Assembly (NCBI GenBank): GCA_004764695.1 | Contig: SMSO01000025.1 | Location: forward strand, 5,138,362-5,202,361 | Direction: 5' to 3' | DNA from: Schizochytrium sp. TIO01 | Lineage: Eukaryota; Sar; Bigyra; Thraustochytrida; Thraustochytriidae | DNA length: 64,000 nt | Shown here: positions 43,441 to 53,913 of the stretch, one piece after another | How positions within the stretch are numbered: position 1 is the first letter of the stretch | Layout: each line of letters begins with the position of its first letter | Notes under the pieces: model-generated | Database searches by the model: none | The model's input: only the letters and a program-made list of their open reading frames with translations | What the model was told of the DNA's origin: nothing | Program-made: the position numbers and the translations under genes

Positions 43441-43743
43441 GAATAGAGTTTTCGCGATGACCTCTATATATTTGATTGAAAGACTCCGTACATGTAAAAT
43501 ATTGATGATGAAAATGTGAAATAGATCAAAAAAATGCAATGTAAATTCCATATTCCTGGATGCTCGATATATTGTGCAAGTAAGATTGGGGGTAATAATC
43601 TTGAGCAATATAAGAGAGAAGAATAGTATAGTTTGGTTTACTTACCCACTTTTCGTGCTATATCAACATTTAAGATGATTACCTTACAGGGCTGTTCTCA
43701 TGTCTTGATTCCTTCAGATGACTGAGTTCTTGAAACTTTGTAC

Positions 43744-44649
43744 TTACTCTCTACTAGAAGAGATCTGAACAGTAATTTGTCTGGTCTGCTTGTTACGCGG
43801 ATTCTTGATGATTTTGTCCAATTCTTCGCACACAATTTTCAACCGTTCAACTTCATCATCTCCAGTCTTGAGATTTTTGGATTCTAGTTTCTTTTTCTGT
43901 TCAGCAAGTGTTTCTTTGAGAAAATCGAGGATTATGGAGTCACGATCGCCCCTAATACTCTTTTGCCGAGGTCTCTTGCTTTGTGAATCCGGCGCCGATA
44001 CATTCGGATTGGTGGCACGCTTTTTGCCACTTTTCTCTGAATTCTTTACCTTCGTACCTGGTTGGTCGGGTGAAGATCTGGGCCTATCAGGATTTGGTGA
44101 TGGAGCCTTTTCAGTGTTCGGTGCGTCTGAACGTTTTTTATTCAAAACGCGCGTCGTATAGTGTTCCACGAGATTTTTGGATATCTGATCTTTTGTACCG
44201 CGCTTCGAGACGCCCACTGCTAGGGCGATCTTGTGCAAAACAGACACAGTCCAACCTTTCTTATTTAAAAGTTTTTCCAAAGCTTCTTTGGTGAACCGCT
44301 TGGCTTTAAGCCTATTGAATCTCGACTCGGTGGACTCGGAGGAAATAAACTTCTTTAAAAACTGATCTCTGGGATCCTCATCTCCGTTTTCCTCATTATA
44401 TTGGCGACAACGTTTCTCTAACTCTTCGAGAAGTTTTTCGATAAGAGCGAGTTTGGTATCCTTTGTAAGAATTTTAACTTCCCAAACTGTGCACATAGAA
44501 TGTAGCTTTTCCTTCTCGAAAGATTTTTTCGACAAAGCAGCTTTATAACTCTCTGTATCCTTTATATCAAAGAGAAACTTCTCAATAGCTAGTTTTGGTG
44601 CATGGTTGGCCAAGGCATTTAGGAAAGTATCGCGAGGTGTCTCCGTCAT
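43744..44649 (-). CDS. Lineage-specific protein B, paralog of protein A, with two SAP-like motifs
   Basis: The start is ATG 44649 (MTETPRDTFLNALANHAPKL), giving 301 residues. The opening L-A-N-H-A-P-K-L-A-I-E-K-F-L-F-D parallels F-A-K-H-A-P-K-E-A-I-E-E-L-L-F-D of protein A. A SAP-like stretch near residues 50-80 is followed by R-F-T-K-E-A-L-E-K and a second SAP-like stretch (LHKIALAVGVSKRGTKDQIS). A Pro/Ser/Lys-rich basic linker with nuclear-localisation-like R-P-R-Q-K and K-K-R-A-T leads to a C-terminal helical block (ILDFLKETLAEQKKKLE) matching protein A. It remains open although the flanking duplicated TENT4 piece has decayed, which suggests it is functional. Role unknown; a nucleic-acid-binding nuclear protein is the best inference. 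Confidence 0.65.
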   Translation of the reverse strand: MTETPRDTFLNALANHAPKLAIEKFLFDIKDTESYKAALSKKSFEKEKLHSMCTVWEVKILTKDTKLALIEKLLEELEKRCRQYNEENGDEDPRDQFLKKFISSESTESRFNRLKAKRFTKEALEKLLNKKGWTVSVLHKIALAVGVSKRGTKDQISKNLVEHYTTRVLNKKRSDAPNTEKAPSPNPDRPRSSPDQPGTKVKNSEKSGKKRATNPNVSAPDSQSKRPRQKSIRGDRDSIILDFLKETLAEQKKKLESKNLKTGDDEVERLKIVCEELDKIIKNPRNKQTRQITVQISSSRE

Positions 44650-44888
44650 GATATAGGAAGTTCGAAAATGATGCAAAGCAAGAATTCTTGTAGACTTTTA
44701 TTTGGGGTCTGCTGAGCGATCTGCTCTCAAAATATGAGCGAGACTGAGAGATTGTCACCGTAATAAGTTGAGTTAACTTGTATGTATAATATGTTTTGGC
44801 TTGAGGTTCTGCCCAAGTAAAAGGAGTTGTAGCGATAGCTTCTGACAATTGAGATTGATTAAAACGTGACATTTCTGTACAGTACATA

Positions 44889-45090
44889 TATATAATTGCG
44901 TTTACTAGGCTACGAGAAGACCCTGCGTAGGAGAAGAGCTCTAGCATGACTTCAATATCCAATAATTGCGCTCTCAGTTTAGTATCCATTAAGGTCCATA
45001 TCAATTTTAGATCACGGCCAGTTCATCTACTCTGGAAGTTTGCGCTTACAGGACTAATTAGTCAGAGGTACTGATCAAATCGGTTGAAGG
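44889..45090 (+). repeat. Dispersed element, copy 2 (upstream of protein B gene)
   Basis: Starts TATAATTGCGTTTACTAGGC and contains CTCAGTTTAGTATCCATTAA and CCAGTTCATCTACTCTGGAA, matching copy 3 closely and copy 1 more distantly. It is 240 bases 5' of gene B, so it may hold part of its promoter. Confidence 0.8.
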
Positions 45091-45091
45091 A

Positions 45092-45270
45092 ATATAATTG
45101 CGTTTGCTAGGCTATGAGAAAAACCTATTTTGTAGAAGAACTCTAGCTTGACTTTAAAATCAAGCTATTGCGCTCTCAGTTTAGTATCCATTAAGACCCA
45201 TATCAACCCTAGATCACGTCCAGTTCATCTACTCTGGAAATTTGCCCACACCGGATTAATTAGTACACCT
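45092..45270 (+). repeat. Dispersed element, copy 3 (tandem to copy 2)
   Basis: Directly adjacent, same-orientation repeat of copy 2 with scattered substitutions and small indels. It shares CTCAGTTTAGTATCCATTAA and CAGTTCATCTACTCTGGAAA. Confidence 0.85.
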
Positions 45271-47024
45271 ACCAGGGAATGTGGGGAACTATATATATTC
45301 TCAGCTAGGGTACACTTAGTTTAGATATATTTATTTTATTATTATTTTAAACTCAGTTGTAAGTATATACAAGAGATCTAAATGTCGAAGTTGGACCCTT
45401 AAGATAGTAACCTATTGGGTCGACTCAAGTTGGATTTGTTGGAGTATACCTAATTAGCTCGTGGGAGGCAAATTTTTCCTTGCTGAGAATATTGGACTCA
45501 TTATTCCGTAGTGTAGTAGATAATTCAAACCATGGGTACAATTACTGGTTGTCAAGTCCATCAAAGAATCCATTAACATGCCAATTGAATTTTGAAAACC
45601 ATTCGTGGTTTGAGAGTAGTTTGGAATTCGGACAAATACCGATTACACATTTCTGTGAAGGTGTGAATGTCGGGAGAAATACCATATAGTAAGGTTTTGG
45701 CCACAACGAGTTCAATCGTAAAAATGAAGTTGCCTCTTGCACCCAGGCTGAGCTAGTTCAAAGATAATAGTAAATTGTACTAGAAGGTGTATCTCTTAGA
45801 GTTCCGTGCACCTCTTGTGCTCCGTGCGATGAGGAAAGACCTATTGTTATAATAGCTAATGTTAGTGTAAATAATGATTGGGACGTTTGCGAGATTGGAT
45901 AGATAGTGCTAATGGCTTCGAGGTATCCCATCCATAGTCATTCATGAACGATATGATTGTGATCGTGTCCTTGTATTTTTCATCGTCTACAAATGAATAA
46001 GAGCAATAATTTAGCTTAATGTTGTGTCGTTCACCTGCTCAAATTAAACTCTGGCAGTAATGTTGGAAAAAATTGCATTAATCGATAATTGTGAACGACA
46101 TCTTGATTGCTTAAAACTTCCCATCTAGGTTTTTCTGATGCATATTCTTGTGTAATCTGTAGCAACAGTATCTGGTCAGGAACATCAAGGACACACGCAA
46201 AATTAATTTTAAATTCCTATTTTTAGAATCTGCCAACAACGACCTTTGGTTGGTTTTGCAAAACTATACTCGCATGATAATTTGAATTATGCCGCGATTT
46301 CAATCATGTAAAAACTCAGTTTTGTCGTTTAGGCTCATGCAAATAATTTGCTGTCAGTATAAAATATCTATAGAATACTAAAGTTCATGAGTTACGAAGT
46401 ATCGCATATGTCGCCAACTTGGAGCTTTCTGTTAATGAAATTTGCATAGTTCTACTGTTGATTGTTTGAGAGCCTAGTTAGAATGCCTTCAACAATTTTG
46501 ATAAAATAATATCAATCTTAGCTTTCCGACCATGCTGATCCTGGGAGTTGAATAGTCGAAAAGCAACGCATGACTGTATGGAATTTCTGTACGGTCATCA
46601 ATTTCCCCACTCACTGACTCTCATATTTTGATCTGTGCACATTGACAGAGATCTTAAGGAACATTAAATAGATTGGGCCACACCGGAGTCAGCACTGCGT
46701 TTTCCAAATGCAAATGTTGATGGGTAACCATAGCCTATGCTAGCATGCTCTTTGTCTCCGAGCAGTTCATGATACTCTTACATATGCTCTTGCTTAAATC
46801 GATTAAAAAAAATATATATATTATTTCCATGTTCGTTCTAATGCACTTCTATTGAAAACTATGATAGTTTCTCTTACTCTAGAGGTGTGTGAAGAATCGA
46901 CCACCATGACAGCAAAATCAATTTCGTGCTGCAGGTCCGGTCAAAGACAAAGCCGTGCCTGAGGGCTGTGTCTGTTCAATCGACTACTCTATTCTCTTCA
47001 CAAAGGTCTGGGTTTCTCTCTAGA
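45271..47024. other. AT-rich intergenic region, no gene seen
   Basis: About 1.75 kb between the element copies and the HNN-like gene. A few open stretches of 60-70 codons (for example 45480-45689) have no supporting feature. The last part should contain the promoter of the rightward gene. Confidence 0.45.
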
Positions 47025-48425
47025 ATGACCCACTCCGAGCTAGGTGTAGCACAACGTTGGGAAGAAGCTCTCAGCATCGAGAAAGTACTTGAGAAGATCC
47101 TCGACTGGTGCAGAAACGATGTGAACTTAAAGACGGAGGCCATTGCTATTGCTGCGGAAGGTGTACAGCTAGGTCTTCTTGACTATAACTTGTTCTCCCT
47201 AGACATGCTCTATTATGTTGGCGTAAAGCTCAGACTTGGCGTCAATCGTAAGATGAAAAAGCCAAATGTATTGAAGCTGTTTTGCAACCCAATAACACCC
47301 AGCAAGGAAATGTCGAGTACTACTAATACTACAGAAAAAAGGTGCACCTCAAGGCAATGCATCTCCAAGAAGGTCTTGGTTCTATTACTGCGTGCAGAAG
47401 ATGCCATAGCTTTAGTATTCAACTCTGCATTGAATAAAGAATGTGCTGTTGCTGTTGCGCTGGCCCTTGTTGGGAAGGTCTTCACCAGCAAAAAGAAAGA
47501 GGAGATATTGAAGGAGCTTGTCTGTAGATGGCCATCGCAACAAAGCAGCTTAGATGGTGAAACTTCGACAGTAGCAAATGCAAAGGCAAAGCGGGAACTG
47601 CCCAAAGAATGCGCAGCAAAGGCGAATTCTAAGAAACCTCCTCAACCTTCTAAAGAGGCCGCTCTCACCAAGCCTCCCAAGCCACCCTCAGAAGTTAAAG
47701 TCAATAAGACAATCAAAACCGCAATTAGCAGCAGCAGCAGCAGCAGCAGCAGCACTTCCTCGTCCTCTTCCCAGCCATCCTCTAAAAGTCTCGTGCAGGG
47801 TTTGGTAGACCTTGAAGCGAATTTGTCTTCAGGCTCAGGAGTCGATGCAGCTACTTTGGAACTTGTCAATCATCTTCAAAGCTTGGCTATAAAACAGGAG
47901 GAGGATCTCTCTACCCTCAAGGGTGGCCTCGAGTCTGCAAAGACTTCACCGAAGAAGCCAACTAAACTGAAGGATGAAATGAGTGTGTCGGGCCGCCAAG
48001 AGTTGGGCCTCAACGAATTCATGACTACCACAGAGTACCGCAAACGCATTCAGAAAGCAGGCATTCCTCTCGCAGCGTCTGATTGCGTCTGTCACATCAT
48101 ATCAGCCCGGAATGGAGGCCCTGATCATGCGGAGAACTACTTCATTGCTGGCAAAGAGTTTAATAGCTCTACGAGCACAAGTATAGACGCCCTCAATTGT
48201 TTTATCGTAGGATCTGCGCGAGCTGAGAGGGCCTTAGAGCTTGCACGTGCGGGAGGCACAGGGAAAGCTTCGCGCACTGGGCAGTACCATAGGATTGGGA
48301 AAGGAGGCAAGTTTCTATCAGACCCAAGTCATCCGTGGTACAGGAAAACTACAGCGGAGATTATGAAGGAAGGTCAAGATGCATTCCGAACTCTCCGTCT
48401 AGAAACACGAAACAAAGCGAAGTAA
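47025..48425 (+). CDS. Two-domain protein: helical family module plus HNH/HNN-nuclease-like C-terminus
   Basis: The start is ATG 47025 (MTHSELGVAQRWEEALSIEK), giving 466 residues; the upstream open frame lacks ATG, and an upstream exon ending at CTGCAG (46934) is possible. Residues 1-190 hold a helical module (RWEEALSIEKVLEKILDW ... RAEDAIALVFNSALNKECAV ... KKEEILKELVCRW) shared with the gene at 51357. A Lys/Pro-rich then poly-Ser linker follows. The C-terminal 140 residues contain SDCVCHIISARNGGPDHAEN, then YFIAGKEFNSS and a later GQYHRIGKGG. His, N-G-G, Asn and final Asn positions fit an HNN-type beta-beta-alpha metal nuclease core, but no single residue proves activity. Function unknown; a nucleic-acid-cutting or -binding role is inferred. 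Confidence 0.6.
   Translation: MTHSELGVAQRWEEALSIEKVLEKILDWCRNDVNLKTEAIAIAAEGVQLGLLDYNLFSLDMLYYVGVKLRLGVNRKMKKPNVLKLFCNPITPSKEMSSTTNTTEKRCTSRQCISKKVLVLLLRAEDAIALVFNSALNKECAVAVALALVGKVFTSKKKEEILKELVCRWPSQQSSLDGETSTVANAKAKRELPKECAAKANSKKPPQPSKEAALTKPPKPPSEVKVNKTIKTAISSSSSSSSSTSSSSSQPSSKSLVQGLVDLEANLSSGSGVDAATLELVNHLQSLAIKQEEDLSTLKGGLESAKTSPKKPTKLKDEMSVSGRQELGLNEFMTTTEYRKRIQKAGIPLAASDCVCHIISARNGGPDHAENYFIAGKEFNSSTSTSIDALNCFIVGSARAERALELARAGGTGKASRTGQYHRIGKGGKFLSDPSHPWYRKTTAEIMKEGQDAFRTLRLETRNKAK
47727..47754 (+). repeat. (AGC)n run encoding poly-Ser
   Basis: About nine AGC codons, followed by mixed Ser codons, form the linker between the two domains of the HNN-like protein. Confidence 0.9.
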
Positions 48426-48690
48426 AGTCAAGATCTCAAAGAGAAAGCTCATCTGGAATGATGGTGCAGTACCGGACCATATTTCCCACGGCGCCCAATA
48501 CAAATGAGCAATTACATACTTAATGTTAATCAAACTGTTAATTAAAAGGCACTCCTGAATTTAATTCTGCCATCATGGTGCCTCACTCGATTGCTTGGCG
48601 ATTCTCTGGCTCTGACTCATGGTCCTCCAGTCCAAGCTCGGACCTTTGCAACAGGTATGATCTGTTGGCTTTGACAAAATCTTACTAGTA

Positions 48691-49740
48691 AAATTGTAAA
48701 ATTAAGAGATTGCGTAATAAATGCTTGTTTTGACTTGAGTTTTACCCAAGTAGCCCAAAGATTTAACTTATTGCAAATGACTAGGCATATGCTTCCGCCT
48801 TTTACAAAATATATAATATATATATTATCTCAATTTAAAGAATAAATAAAAAAGTATAAATAATCGGAGTGATACCGTGACTGGAAGTTTGCCTCTTTTT
48901 CTTTTTCTTTATTCGTCGTGGATGGAGTCTGAGCGGAGATTTGCTTTGGTTTAATTTTTAAATGATCTTAAATTCATCGAGATGCATCCAGCCATCTATC
49001 CATCCATCTTTCCATTTTTCCATCTATTAATTTATGTATTCATTCACTCATTAATTTATATATGCATTCACTCATTTATTCATTCATCTATCGCACGGCA
49101 GACTTCTACTTTTTCCGGCGACACCTTAATGTCTTTTGCAATCGAGCGCGCCGTTCCGGATCTTCTGACTATCAGCATGATCGATCCACCAATCTATATT
49201 CCGAACCTTTTCTTACGAGCCGGAGCGCTCACAAACTTAAAAGTTTATTATTATTATGATTATTAATTATAAATAAATAAATATATACATATAATTAATT
49301 TCTTCTACCCTATTTTACATTTTCATGTATATATATATAGGCCTATATTTCATTTAAAGCTGCTAAATTTGTTCTCTGCTTAGCTCATAATTATTTCAGT
49401 GGTCGGAGATAGCTAATATATCAATCAGCCAATGTGAACAGAGAAAGTTGCGATCCCAGAGCAATCTCATAAAATTAGAAAAAACAAAATTAAAAAAAAT
49501 AATGCTCTGAGGATTATGGAATTCTTGAGAAATGTTCAATCAACAGAGTAAACCTGAAGGTAGATTTTCTGTTACAGGAGATCGCGATTGGAGCGATGTC
49601 TCTGATTTCCTTTTAAGATTAAAAGTATAAATTTATAGTCTTCTGTAGGTGATAGTGAGTACCCACTTCCAAAATCTTGGTATATATTTTAAAAAGTTTT
49701 TTTTTTTTTTTTTAAATTATATCTGTTTGTATTCATTCAT
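48691..49740 (+). repeat. Large AT-rich direct repeat, copy 1
   Basis: Begins AAATTGTAAAATTAAGAGAT and recurs from 49782. Shared landmarks are the TTACAAAATATATAATATA-type tract, a TTCATTCATCTATC run, a normal-GC block of about 165 bases (about 49080-49250), TTTCTTCTACCCTATTTTAC, and TAGTCTTCTGTAGGTGATAG. The open frame at 48982-49266 is conserved in copy 2 but starts in simple repeat sequence; I do not call it a gene. Confidence 0.85.
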
Positions 49741-49781
49741 ATTGCAATTCAAGGAAATTGTGGTATTGCAGCTAAGAAAGC

Positions 49782-51105
49782 AAATTGTAAAATTAAGAGA
49801 TTGCGTAATAAATGCTTGTTTTGACTTGAGTTTTACCCAAGTAGCCCAAAGATTTAACTTATTGCCAATGACTAGGCATATGCTTCCGCCTTTTACATAA
49901 TATATAATATATATACGTATTATCTCAATTTAAAGAATAAATATAAATAATCGGAGTGATACCGTGACTGGAAGTTTGCCTCTTTTTCTTTTTCTTTATT
50001 CGTCGTGGATGGAATCTGAGCGGAGATTTGCTTTGGTTTAATTTTTAAATGATCTTAAATTCATCGAGATGCATCCAGCCATCTATCCATCCATCTTTCC
50101 ATTTTTCCATCTATTAATTTATGTATTCATTCACTCATTAATTTATATATGCATTCATTCATTTATTCATTCATCTATCGCACGGCAGACTTCTACTTTT
50201 TCCGGCGACACCTTAATGTCTTTTGCAATCGAGCGCGCCGTTCCGGATCTTCTGACTATCAGCATGATCGATCCACCAATCTATATTCTAAACCTTTTCT
50301 TACGAGCCGGAGCGCTCACAAACTTGAAAGTTTATTATTATAATAAATAATTATTATAAAAATAATAATAATAATAAAAATATAACAATAATAATATTCA
50401 CGCCCTCGAAGTAGTGGGAACAACCCAACTTTGGTATCTACCCACTGCAACATCTAGAGTTACTTGCTTTTTCCTGGAATGGACTATCTTCAATGCGAGC
50501 CTTTGAGATTCCTTGACGCGAAGCACTCTCACTAGTCTTATTACCTTTGGACTCGAAACCTAAGCCAAAAAACACTCATTATGTGATGAGATTTTATTAT
50601 ACTAGAGGTACTGCTGGGTTCAGCTAGAAATAGTTCTTGATTCATTAATTTCTTCTACCCTATTTTACATTGTCATGTATATATATAGGCCTATATTTTA
50701 TTTGGGGCTGCTAAATTTATTTTCTGCTTAGCTCATGATTTTTTCAGTGGTCGGAGGTAGCTAATATATCAATCAGCCAATGTGAACAGAGAAAGTTGCG
50801 ATCCCAGTGCAATCTCATAAAATTAGAAAAAACAAAATTAAAAGAATTATGCTCTGAGAATTATGGAATTTATTAGAAAAGGTTCAATGAACAACTTAAA
50901 CCTAAAGGTAGCTTTTCTGTCACAGCAAATCAAGATTTGAACGATTCTCTAAAATTTTTAAATACAAAATTTATAGTCTTCTGTAGGTGATAGTGAGTAC
51001 CCACTTTCAAAAGTTTATATATGTATATATATATAAAGAAAGAAAGAAAAAGTTATTTTTAAATATATAATTAAAATCTGTTTGTATTAAATAGTGGTAG
51101 GGTAT
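49782..51105 (+). repeat. Large AT-rich direct repeat, copy 2, with about 300-base insertion
   Basis: Same order and orientation as copy 1, offset about 1.09 kb at the left edge. An insertion of roughly 300 bases (about 50340-50645) separates the 165-base block from TTTCTTCTACCC. Copies differ by scattered substitutions, denser in the right-hand third. This looks like a tandem duplication or two copies of a non-autonomous element; no terminal repeats or target-site duplication were identified. Confidence 0.8.
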
Positions 51106-51356
51106 AGGTAGCCAAAAATAGTCTGCGTCACGCCTTAGAATCATATTTAAAACAAATTGGGTTAAAATGAAAGTCAACAATCACTCATTGAGCCAGAATC
51201 ATGTTAGGTTTAGTAAAGTACAGGATCCATGAAAACCGAGAAGCAAAACCCTAACTCGGATCCCTGATCGAGGCGTGTTGTGCTCGCTCGTTTCTTTTTG
51301 CGTGTGCTGCTGTTGTTTCCTTCCGTTGTGTGAGACGTATCCCTTCCCTTATCGCG

Positions 51357-52606
51357 ATGTGTATTGCATCAACCCCGCGAGAGAAACTGGACCCTATCAA
51401 ACATAGGTTTCCTGATCTTAATTATTCATCGTTTGAGCATAGCAACTTGATAGCCTTGGCTAATTCAATTGCAAACTCTGATGAAGTTCTGATATCGCTA
51501 CTGTTTGCATTCTCCAGAGATTTAGTGGTATGGGGTAGGGGTTTACAGAAGCTGCAAGATCTTGCAAGTTTCCTTGGTAAATATGGCTTGGAGGGAGAAA
51601 CCTTGCATCGTAAATACAAGCAAATGATTTTGAGCAAGCGCAAGTACCATCATTCAGGCTCCAATATTCCGTCCGGTGACCCGCCACTGGATGATATTAC
51701 AGAAAGTTTGGTCAATATGGAGATTAACGAAAATGAGAAGCCCCCAAAAACTTTGTCACGTTGCAGCTTAGCCAACGTAATAGTTCGCATGCTTTGCTTG
51801 ACCACGTCCGAGCTGTTCAAACACAATCTTTATTACTTGACGATTGACGAGATAAACCAGACTCCATTCGGGTGTTCTAGTCGAGACAAAGGGACCGTTC
51901 TTGTCGCTGCTACAGAAACTTTCATAAAACTTCGGAAGGAATATCTTAAAAATGAAGTGAACGTAATGCGATCACTTCATGATCCATTTGAGGTTGATCA
52001 AGTATTATTGAAGCTTCATGAGGAGCACGGAGAAAAGGTTTTTAACATTGCAAATGCCTGCCTTGCGCGAGAAATTGATTCTATTATATGGCACAAAATT
52101 CTCCCCCCCAACAAGAGCACAAGGACCACCAAGAGCTGGTGCAAACGGTTAAGAGGGAGGAGTTCCAATATATTCAAGAAAAAGATGAAAAATGGGCAGA
52201 AGCTTTGTGCTCTCCTGGTACTCTTGAGAATATTCTCGTTGCTTTACAATACATTGTCGAACCAAGCGATATAATAAAGCTGATTCCAAAAGGAGCTGAA
52301 GATTTAAGCTTCGATTATCGAAGATTAACATACTACCAGCTAGGTAAGCTGTGGACAGAGACAACCTCTCTTGAACTAACCAGCCAAGAACAGAGTGATA
52401 CAACTAGGTTCAAAATAGCACAAATATGCTTGCAAATGATACCAGCGAACAGGAGCGCTGCCCTGGTCTTTGCACGTTGTCTTAACAGGGAGCTCGCTGA
52501 CTGCATTGCGTGCGTTACTGCTCGGAGTTGCTCAATGAGTCGTAAGACCAAGGATATGCTTGTAGACGAGCTTTTGGAGCTGTGGCTGAAGCGCAGGTCG
52601 TGTTAA
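51357..52606 (+). CDS. Lineage-specific helical protein, family of the 47 kb gene, one apparent frameshift
   Basis: The start is ATG 51357 (MCIASTPREKLDPIKHRF); after adding one base to the C7 run at 52103-52109 the product is 416 residues. It appears to hold two related helical halves: an N-terminal one (NLIALANSIANSDEVLISLL ... HLY-type middle ... NEVNVMRSLHDPFEVDQVLL, KVFNIANACLAREID) and a C-terminal one (KWAEALCSPGTLENILVAL ... MIPANRSAALVFARCLNREL ... SRKTKDMLVDELLELWLKR). The C-terminal half matches the module of the 47025 gene and, over its whole length, the pseudogene at 53914. There is no nuclease-like domain here. I do not recognise the family. Function unknown. Confidence 0.55.
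52103..52109 (+). other. Homopolymer indel (C7) in the 51 kb gene
   Basis: As printed, the first frame runs into unrelated sequence and stops at 52272-52274. One extra C joins K-I-L-P-P to Q-Q-E-H-K-D-H-Q-E-L, which aligns with the corresponding segment of the pseudogene at 53914 (D-P-Y-Q-Q-L-P-E-Q-Q-Q-E-V). Confidence 0.7.
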
Positions 52607-53913
52607 ACCTATACGGGAGAAGTATTTTGATTCATAACTTGGAAGCAAGTTCATATCGCACATTCTGCGCTTTCGAGCTTAACCCCTTCCCGATTCTGAA
52701 TTTTCATGACTCATATGATGCAATGGTATAAACGTGTATATCTTTTCGTTCAAAGGAGGAGACAAAGAAACAGCTTCTGCGACACTTGTTTGCCTACAGC
52801 CTCCAATCTTTACAAGAAAAAAATACAAAAAGGAAAATACAAAAAAATTGCAAATTGAAAAATAAAAAAAATAAAGCCAATTTGAACATTATGCCCCTTG
52901 TGGGCCCGGCGACCAGCTTTAATTTTTATCGTAATACATGCCAGTAACCCTCGATATGTGCAGACGTTTACGTTTGCCTCATGCGTAGAAGTTAAAGTAT
53001 ATAGCTTCACTTCGGTTTAAAATTAGCAATTTAGTAACACGCCAACCATCATGAAATGCAAGATTTCTCTGATTGAAGGCATCTATTACACTGCAAAAAG
53101 GCAGAACTTAGCATGCTAATCTGCCTCAATAACTTCAATTATGTAGGAAACACGATAATGCCAAGTGAATTCCTAGGTTTAATTAATAAAGATGAGCTTG
53201 CGTGTAAAAACCAATATGAGGCAAGCAAGAAAAGACGCAATCAAGCAGTCAAGCAAACCTCAAACCTGATTTTGGCTATTGAGGTGCTCGCAACTGGAGG
53301 ATCTGACGGTCAATCAAGAATCCTCGCGTGTGGAGCATGCTTCTGTGTCGTCCTGTCCTCTTAGCCTAGTGTGGCCAAGTTTAGAGGAACAGAGTTCCAC
53401 GCCCTTAGCGATACTTGAGAAGTTTAATCATTTGCGTACAGACGTTGGTGCGAGGACGAAGCTTCATGCGTAAAACTTAAAGAGGTTGCACCTGTCTGAA
53501 AACCACCTGGATAACCCGACCAAAGAATTTCCGGTCCTGCTGCAGAACTCCTTACACGCCTATGTCGAGGCTAAAAGCTCAGTAACAAAATCTTAAAGAA
53601 AAAAAGAAGGCCCGTATGTAGGCCCGATGATGATGACACTCTAAATAGTTCCTGAGCGGATGACTTCTCAGTCTTAGTTTATAGGAGGACGTGGGCCGGG
53701 AGACATCACAAATGTATTACTTGATTGGCTGGCTTTGGTTCAAGTCGAGATTCTTGTGTTTACAATAGGCACGGTCGTGATCAGGAGAGATTGAAACTAG
53801 AATTCTCTGTCACATGGCACGGAATTATATAGATCATACTGCGTGATTCACTAGGCTTTTCTGCTTGTCTATGTTGGAGCTGATAAAACATTTTCTTTCT
53901 CGTTTGACGGTCA

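Noticed and set aside
48982-50350. Two similar 90-codon frames (M-H-P-A-I-Y-P-S ...)
   Set aside because: They begin in TTCATTCA-type simple repeat and exist because the DNA is duplicated; no domain or start context supports coding, though the core is noted as a repeat feature.
53113-53473. Open frames of 64-83 codons upstream of the 53.9 kb pseudogene
   Set aside because: The two frames overlap without a shared product, and no similarity to the N-terminus of the 51 kb gene could be seen.
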